Both the position numbers and the translations under genes were made by a program. Below, piece by piece: positions 57,406 to 64,000 of a stretch of 64,000 nt of DNA. Every line of letters begins with the position of its first letter. Positions within the stretch are counted from its first letter, which is position 1. This DNA is from Klebsormidium nitens (lineage: Eukaryota > Streptophyta > Klebsormidiophyceae > Klebsormidiales > Klebsormidiaceae): positions 1 through 64,000 of the forward strand of contig DF237194.1 in the NCBI GenBank assembly GCA_000708835.1, read 5' to 3'. The notes under the pieces were generated by a model. That model searched no databases. It saw nothing but the letters and a program-made list of their open reading frames with translations, and was not told the DNA's origin.

Positions 57406-58364
57406 TGCTGCTGCGCCGCCGGCAAAAGTTGGGAGGTTGCGCTTGAAAGAAAAACCGGGGGAAGCGGCGAGGTGACGTGGGAGACGTTGCGGCCCACTCT
57501 TCTGGTGAGGGGGAGATGCACGGCGGTGGCTTGGAATGGCAATTGAGTGGGCGGGCTGTCAGCTGTGGGGTCGATCGGGTAATGCGAGGAGCGGCACAAT
57601 GGAAAGGTCGTAACTTGACGCGTCTAGTGGGCGATTTGGCGCATGGGTCTCAGGTGCAACCGGGGGCGGCAGGCAACTGACGGCGTTCAACTGGGCTTCG
57701 TGCGCAAGGCTTCGGAGAAAGTGCGTCTGTCCTCGCCGGAGGGGGGGCTCTCCGGCTGTGCCCCCTGCGGAGGGTAATCACAGGCTGCGCCTTGATGTGT
57801 GCCGGGGGGGGGTGGTTGTGGCCATGGCTCGCGGCAGCAAAAAGGGGCTGGCAAAAGGGGGTCCCGTGTTCTGCATTTTGAACGCTCTTGCAACGGCGCC
57901 GTGCCTGATCAAATGTGTCGGAGGGGGAAAGCTGGCTGCCGGGGGACCACTGTCGGGGTGGAGGGGGAAGCGAGTATCTCTCCAGGGGGGCTGCCCACCA
58001 GGCTCAGTTGACTGGACACATGCCCCTCCGGCTGGAAGCCGGCGTCAATGGTCTCTGACCATTAGCAAAGTGGAGGGGTCGGTCACAGCGCGGGTGGCTA
58101 TGCACTTGCAAGGAGTGCACGGCTCTGCGCTGCTGAGAGAGGCTCGGCTTCCCCGTCCAGCAGGGCGGTGGGCAGTGTACGACATTTGCGGGGTTGTACG
58201 AGCCTTAATGGATGACGTAATGGCACGGTGCCTTACTTCCGCTGTGTGTGAGGAACCTGTTTCCGCCGTCGGAATGTGGCGGGGCGAATCGAGAAGGCGA
58301 GGGGGCCGTGGGCAGTAAATTCAGAAGCCGTTATGTCCGGTGGGGCCAGAAGGGGCGGAAGCGG

Positions 58365-58630
58365 ACGGTCCAAAACGGAACCGAACAGTATCGGACTAAA
58401 TGGGCTGCTGCCGGAGATCGGACGGGCTAGCCTGGAAGGACGTTGCTGTAAGGAGCGCAAGGGGGGTGGCCGGGATGGCCAAAGCTCCGACAGGGTCTCG
58501 TTTCAGACGGACGGTCCAAAACGTCGGACAGTGTCGGACTGAGTGGGCCGCTGCCAGAGATCGGACGGGCTAGGCGGGAAATGTTGGTGCTGTGTAAAGC
58601 GCAAGGGGGTCGGCCGGGGATGCCGGAGCC
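58365..58630 (+). repeat. Two-copy tandem repeat, about 145 bp
   Basis: Blocks starting near 58367 and 58511 share, in order, ggtccaaaac, tcggact, tgggc.gctgcc, gagatcggacgggctag, then a ctgtaaggagcgcaagggg- or ctgtgtaaagcgcaaggggg-type word and a ggccgggatgcc-type word. It is noncoding. Confidence 0.8.
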
Positions 58631-59096
58631 GGCTAGAGCTCCGACGGTTTCGTTTCGGACGGTCTCAAGCGAACTGTCTCTGGTAGCACCTTCCTTAAAC
58701 TTCGGAGGCAGGCGCTTGGGGGACGCTATGCAGTGGGCTGAATGTTGGAAAGAGTGGGTGACGGGCGGAAAGACTGCCCGGGTTGGAATCCCGTGCAAGC
58801 GGCGGGCTGGAAAAGTGCCCGGGTTGGGCTCCCGGGGTCCGTACCAGGGAGGGGGGGCCTCGGCACGGGGACTGCTCTTTTGGAGGCAGCGGCGATTTTT
58901 GGCGGTGGGGCCGTCTCAGCAGAGCGAGGGCCGAGCGCGGTGCGTCCAGGGCTCGCTGCAAATCGGAGGGATCCCTCTGTTCCCGACCTCTGGTCTTGGA
59001 AGCGGGGCCGCTGTTGAGGGCCACTTTGCTTGAAGATGATGATTTCAGCCATTGAGCAGCCCACCAAGTCGGGGCCGGGGCGTTGCAGCGAATCCG

Positions 59097-59190
59097 ACTG
59101 AGAGAGTGGGCGGAATTCAGCGCGGACTGGGCGGAATACGGCGCGGATCGGGTGGATCCGGAGTCTGACTGGGCGGAGTCTGCGCAAGTC
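59097..59190 (+). repeat. About 21-bp repeat, roughly four units
   Basis: The word gactgggcgga (with a gatcgggtgga variant) recurs at about 21-bp spacing, followed by attcagcgcg, atacggcgcg, tccggagtct and gtctgcgc. It is a short minisatellite in the G-rich region. Confidence 0.7.
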
Positions 59191-60582
59191 CTTCGGAGCC
59201 GCCAAAGGACGACGATCGAGTGCACGTTGGACTCTTCGAAAGCAAGTAAGTTGTGCAACCGGATCCTCTGAGCGATTTACCATGCAAGTTTCGTCCAACT
59301 TTCAGCGCAGCTTGTCGGTCAAATAACCAACAAGGTTTTGATGAAAGTAGTCAGGCTTCTTCCGCAGATTACGGATTCTAGGGTCTGCATAGTCAAACTC
59401 CGCCAAACCCGGCTGCTTGATCCTGCCACGATGCTCAATATCATGGTGTCCAAACGGTCGGAATTGCTTCTGCAGTTTTCGGGGGTACGCAGACATGCCG
59501 AGGTAATGCGAGCGCGTTCAAGGACGACAGCTGGCGGGCGGGCAGGCAGTCTGCCGGATCAGCCTCGGGCTCTAGCATGTGTTGCTGTGGGCCTTTGGCT
59601 TACGGATAGTCTCGCAAGCTGAGCGCGATGCGTAGAGGAATCTAGAGAGCAGAAAGGATCATGTTGTTGCAAAGTTCCGTCATACGCTTGTCTTTGACAC
59701 TCTCTTTACATTGTCAACATAGCAAAGTATTCTAAAAGTGAGAAGTGTTACTCTTTTCTTCATACGATGACATCTTACTGCTGCCAGGCGTCAAGCTGAC
59801 GTGTTGTCGCTCATGAGGATTCCTTGTTGGACCACGGAATGCATTATCGCGGCCTTACTAATATCCAAGGAAGTTCATTTTCTTGCTTCGGCGCATAAGG
59901 CTGACCACTTTGCGGGTGTACATGTATGATCGTGCTCTGCATTTGATTCATGCATGCGGTGGCCGCCAGCATGGACATTGCATGACGACAAGTCAGTCAA
60001 ATACTGGATTGAAAAGTTGCGCATGGAATGACAGTGCTGTGCACGAAACGTTGAAGCCGGCATATAACTACAGCCAGCAGTATCGTTCAATCGTTGGCAG
60101 CCGCGCAGAGTGAGGCGGCCGGCCCCCGGACCGGCGGGAGCCGGGCAAGAGGTGCCCATGCTAGCGGAAAACCCGGGCGCTTCGCTGAATTTCAGATTCC
60201 AAAATGGCCTGTACGTGGTGACACTTGGCCAGATTGCTGACTTGTCCTCCGGCCAAAACAACGGGGCAACTTCACGGGTATCAACAACGAAGTACATGGG
60301 CGGCCCACATTACAGAACTGTCAGAAGGCTCTTTCACTCAATGGAATCGCCGTCAGGCAATCTAGACGCTTACTTGTAATCCACTCTGTAGACGCCCCGC
60401 GCTGCTGCTTGTGCTTCTGCTAGCTGCTCTGTATTTGGCTCTTGTAATATAGAGCCTGATCTACGAAGCTCAACAAATTACAGCATTGCGCTGTTTTTTG
60501 TGATCAAAAGACTCAGGCGACTCGCGGCATTGCCCTCTAGAAGAACGTCGTAAGAGCAAGGATTGAAGTAGGAAGGACTGCA

Positions 60583-63500
60583 ATGGCGCCAAAGGCTAAG
60601 AAGGAGGAAACGAATCACTCTGATGCAGTCAAAGTTCTTGAGGAGGGGCACCTGTTCTTCTTCTACCGGCCGAAAGTGGAGCAGGAGTCCCCAGAGAGCA
60701 TCGACGATCTCCAGAGGTTGTATCTTGTGATGCGTCCGGTTGGGGGCTCAGATGTCGGGCCACAAGGGGAGGAAGCTGTGCAGGATGAGGGGGATGAGAA
60801 GCAGCTGAAGCAGAGCAAGGTGAAAGGATTGGTTGGTTTCGTTGTGGAGTGGACTAGTGCTTTTGCGTGAAACAGTGTACGTGTAAGATCACAAGCTTAG
60901 CTTCATCACTCAGCCACTAACACCAGCTCGGAGAGACTGTTCAAGCACTTGGCATTGCAATTGAGCAATAACAGGCAAAGGGTATAGTGCATCTGACAGT
61001 TCCCAATATCACAATCAATGTTCTGCGGGTGTTTGGGTATGTGGGGTACAACCTGAGAGTAGCTGCTTCAACTGAGGAGTCTCAAAGATAATGACGCTGA
61101 TAGTGATGATAGTCTTCCCTCTTGTGAGTCTCGTAATGTAACTGCATGCATGGTGTCTGAAACTTTCAGCAGGCAGACCAGCCACAGACTCCTCTTAAAC
61201 TTCAGCTTGTCAGAGACTTTTTACTCAAAAATCTGAGTTTAAGTTTTCAAAGTTTTGGCTCTGCCTACTGAAGCGGTCGTTGCGCTGCTCAATCATCTAA
61301 TGTATGGATTGTCGAGTTTGTATTCAAGAGTGTTGGGTTTGAGGGGTATATCACAGAGTAGGCCTGAAGTTGGAGGACAAAGTTTCAAACGCGTCAGTTG
61401 TTCGACCTTTTCTTGCAAATGACAAGATTGGCTTCCTTCTTGGGCAACAGAACGACCTGACGACACCAGACAATCATAGCAAAATTGAGAGCCCCAAGAT
61501 ATCTGGACAAATTATAAGAAAAGTGTCATTCCTGCTATTTACGTCAGCCCATGCTGTCGCCACTTGACAAAGGTGTGCCTTCACAATGCAGGAGGAACAT
61601 CTGAAAAAGGTTGAGGACGTAGCACAGCAGACAGGTTCACGGGGCGGAGCCAAGCAAGAAAAGGGCGCCACTGCAAAGAAAGACGGCCCTAAGGGTCACA
61701 CCAACGAAGAGCAAGCCAAAGGGGGGGACGAAAAATCTGCCAAAAAGCCAAAGACCGAGGAACAAGGCGAGGGGGATGAAGCGGAAGGTGGGAAAGTGGG
61801 GGGAAAGCCACTCCACAAGAAGGATCTGAAGCTGAGGCTGCGGTATGTGGTGGTTGCAAAGAAGGCGCTGCCGAAAGTGACGGGGAAGAAGAGCCGACCA
61901 TTCTGGGCGTTTGTGGAGACCGTAACGGACGATCCTGAGGTATGGTTTTGGGTTTTGGGTTTTGGGTTTTGGGGTTCTGGTTTTCGGTTTTGGCGATTTG
62001 GGGTTTAGGAAAAAGTAGGACTCTGTGGTTTGAGGCCGTTTTGGGCGTCCATGGAGATTGCCACGGACGATTCCGGGGTGAGAAGTTGGTGTTTATAACG
62101 TGAACCTCGTAGGAAGAACTGGCCAGGACTATGTTGAAACATTGTCCGTTTGGTTCCAAAAGCGGATGAGAGTTGGGGCATGGATCTTCAAAACCTCTTG
62201 TCGTTTGTACTCGCCTCTCTAAAATCTCCCTTTACCAAGACATCAACCGAGTGTCAAGCTATTGCATCTGACTTTTCCTGGCTTGCTGCTGAGACATCTC
62301 GCAATTTGGTTCGTTTGGAGATGGACACTGAAAGAATATCTTCCCCTTGAAAGCTGCAGTCTGCATCATCGGACAGATTTGAAAACATGCGGAAGGTACC
62401 TTTGACTGTATATTGCTGGTAGCATCACCGTTGTATCACGTGTTGGCAATTCAGAAACTTGGATCCTTGGAGAATCACTGAATTGCTTTGCCAACTTCAA
62501 GAATCGCTCTCGCAGGTGATTCGACAGAAGCTCAAAGGAAGTACGTACGAAACAAAGACCCGAGGGACGCGGCACCAGCCCGCGGCGCGGCCTTGCGGAG
62601 TAAGTCGCCGATTATCCGTTTCCAGATTGTCTTGCTTTGGTAATCTCAGGAGGCTGCATCGGTTGACCCGATAAGGCTTGATCGGTCTTGGAAATGGATG
62701 ATGCCTTCGATTCGTTTCGGCGCAGACTATGATATTTGCTTGACTCCGCAGACGATCTTCGTGGTCGAATAGCAAAGAGTTCGAAGTCCGTCACGCGATG
62801 GGAACCATTTCCTGTGGGAAGCTTTCTCGACGTCCCGAGCCGCTTTATTGGCTTATTTGAACGCCTCTGTAACGAATTGTGCGATCGTTTTCAGTCCGTA
62901 CAACCAAAGGTTCGAGCCTCGTTTACCAACCTCAAGTCCTTCGAATAATGAGGATGGTGCAATTACGCTTTCACAGTCTGCCTTTCAACGTTACCTTTTG
63001 TCTCTTTTACTTTGATTTGCGGGTCCTGCCCCTGTACTCGAGTCACCTTGCTAGTAGTTGTTGTTTCTCTTCTGGCTCTTATTCTTGTGACGATGTACAG
63101 AGCACTACGCACCGTCAGCGAACCCCTACCACTGTAGTATATTTGCCTTTTTAGCTGTTTCTTCTTCTCTGACTCTTAATCTCAAGACATTTTTCAGCGG
63201 GGCGTATACAAGAACACGACACAACGTAAGCGGATTCGTACCAATGTCGCAATTTGAAAGTCGTTTTCGAGCTTCGCTGATTCTTATTTGTGTGACGGTT
63301 TACAGGAGGGCGTGGACAGATCATCACGCTTCTGAACGAACTCCTACCACTGTAAAGAGGATGAAGTTTGCAATCGTAGTGTCTTCTTCTCTAACCTTTA
63401 TCCTTATGACGATGTATAGGAGGGTGTGTACAAGATCACGACGCACCATGAGCGCGAGCACACGCACCTGGCGTACAAGCTGGAGCTGCCAAGCACGCCG

Positions 63501-64000
63501 GGCGAAGTGCAGGTAAATCTGACGGCTCGAAGTGACCCTAAGTGAGACTTACCGGAGGCAGTTTAAAAGCGTACAACAAGTGTCCGAAAAAGCATTCCCA
63601 TCTCGTTCTTCGCAGCCCATCGGCTTCTGAAGGTTGTGCTGCAAAGCAACATCCATAGCGTCCAAAAGTTCCTAGGTTGCTTGCTGTATCTAGCCTCCTT
63701 AAGCATCTCAAGCCCTGCCCGAGGCAAGCCTCGCAGTAACCCTTACAAGACTGCAAAGAAACCGTTGCGGCAGATGCGAAGGCTACGATCACGGTTATGC
63801 AGATTAGATACAACTTCGAGGCATTCAATCTCATGACATTCCAACGCCCGCAGGAGATCACAACATTCTGTTTGAGGCGAGCTTCGCAGTACTCCTGCGA
63901 AGGATCCATTGCGCCCGAAAAGCTGACAGAGTCGCAAGAAAAGCAACAGAACCCTCTTCTCACCCCGTTCCTCGCCCGCAGGAAGAGCTCAACATTCTGC
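60583..64000 (+). CDS. Conserved plant-type protein of unknown function, 5' part, 5 exons, cut by window edge
   Basis: Exons are 60583-60819, 61592-61939, 62516-62599, 63420-63512 and 63982 onward (open at the edge). All are phase 0, and 260 residues are visible. It starts MAPKAKKEE; landmarks are FFFYRPKVEQESPESIDDLQRLYLVMRP, LRLRYVVVAKKALPKVTGKKSRPFWAFVETVT, YETKTRGTRHQPAARPCG and EGVYKITTHHEREHTHLAYKLELP. This order resembles an uncharacterised land-plant family I recall, with an equally basic N-terminus. I know no function and assign none. A lysine/glutamate-rich, disordered stretch fills residues 85-150. The small exons 3 and 4 were placed by phase and by the family order. Introns carry the richest set of exon echoes in the window. 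Confidence 0.75.
61940..62010 (+). repeat. ggttttg-type low-complexity tract
   Basis: This tract has several gttttgg units of seven to eight bases, decaying rightward, immediately after the donor of exon 2 in the last gene. It looks like slippage of a short word and is not a telomeric array. Confidence 0.75.
62033..62085 (+). repeat. Echo of the 3' edge of exon 2 of the last gene
   Basis: The end of exon 2 with its donor (61893-61945, encoding PFWAFVETVTDDPE) is copied about 140 bp downstream. It reads RPFWASMEIATDDSG, followed by gtgaga, a better donor than the used gtatgg. Confidence 0.88.
63050..63350 (+). repeat. Three echoes of the 5' edge of exon 4 of the last gene
   Basis: The polypyrimidine tract, acceptor and first codons of exon 4 (63380-63480) are present three more times upstream, at about 63050-63115, 63150-63235 and 63265-63350. 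Copies keep ctcttcttctc-type tracts, a gtgacgatgtacag-like acceptor, and a gggcgtatacaagaacacgac or ggagggcgtggacagatcatcacg continuation. Some share actcctaccactgta. Units are about 105-120 bp. Confidence 0.88.
63840..63880 (+). repeat. Echo of the 5' edge of exon 5 of the last gene
   Basis: The acceptor and start of exon 5 (63970-64000; gcccgcaggaagagctcaac) are mirrored about 130 bp upstream by gcccgcaggagatcacaac followed by attctg. The copied acceptor gcccgcag is intact. Confidence 0.85.

Larger units (their letters stand above)
56807..60582. other. G-rich, repetitive region without a supportable gene
   Basis: From about 57.0 to 59.2 kb the plus strand is strongly G-rich with many runs of five or more G. 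It gives open frames of up to about 190 codons on both strands, but the products are low-complexity and unrelated to known families. Several degenerate tandem repeats are listed separately. From 59.3 kb composition returns to normal, with nothing recognisable up to the next gene. Confidence 0.5.

Noticed and set aside
57758-59298. Several open frames of 150-190 codons on both strands
   Set aside because: G-rich composition suppresses stop codons. Products are Gly/Arg/Ser-rich on both strands with no domain and no splice-consistent partners.
61940-62010. Interstitial telomere-like repeat (ttttggg words)
   Set aside because: Unit length varies, it decays within 70 bases and lies right after a splice donor; simple slippage explains it better.

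Overview
This is a eukaryotic nuclear window, and the gene set points to a streptophyte green alga. Coding regions are broken into short exons with GT..AG introns. Reading frames join exactly across the junctions I could place, and the proteins resemble plant families. The strongest taxonomic clue is a nuclear CRR7 gene, an accessory factor of the plastid NDH complex that is shared by cyanobacteria and streptophytes and is generally absent from chlorophytes. A VPS45 of 569 residues and plastid-type presequences on two other proteins fit this. I cannot name the genus; a Klebsormidium-like or other charophyte alga is a guess.

Layout. 1-2.5 kb: intergenic. 2.5-13.3 kb: a divergent pair of 60S ribosome-assembly genes, NOG1 (minus) and MAK16 (plus), about 630 bp apart. 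13.3-25.2 kb: a loose region with two tandem F-box-like genes, a probable F-box/LRR gene with an apparent frameshift, a broken F-box-like copy, and long stretches with nothing recognisable. 25.2-35.0 kb: a ten-exon minus-strand gene for a plastid-targeted NusG-type factor (NGN plus two KOW domains, 877 residues). 36.1-41.2 kb: a divergent pair, CRR7 (minus) and a PhyH-family 2-oxoglutarate dioxygenase (plus). 42.5-56.8 kb: a divergent pair, VPS45 (minus, 12 exons) and an R3H/SUZ-domain RNA-binding-type gene (plus) with an assembly gap. 56.8-60.6 kb: G-rich, repetitive, no supportable gene. 60.6-64.0 kb: a conserved protein of unknown function that runs off the right edge.

The most unusual feature is not a gene. 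In six of the seven well-modelled genes, introns carry decayed, same-orientation copies of the neighbouring exon edge together with its splice site ('exon echoes'). Copies of a 5' exon edge lie upstream of the used acceptor, and copies of a 3' exon edge lie downstream of the used donor. Copies sit about 100-240 bp apart, with one to three extra copies per boundary. This looks like recurrent tandem duplication across exon-intron junctions that splicing tolerates. A second global signal is at least 16 copies of the palindrome TGACGTCA, where about one is expected by chance.

Functionally the window holds housekeeping genes: ribosome assembly (NOG1, MAK16), plastid transcription and NDH function (NusG-like, CRR7), endosomal/vacuolar traffic (VPS45) and probable mRNA regulation (R3H/SUZ). 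All family names come from reading translated exons, not from a database search.
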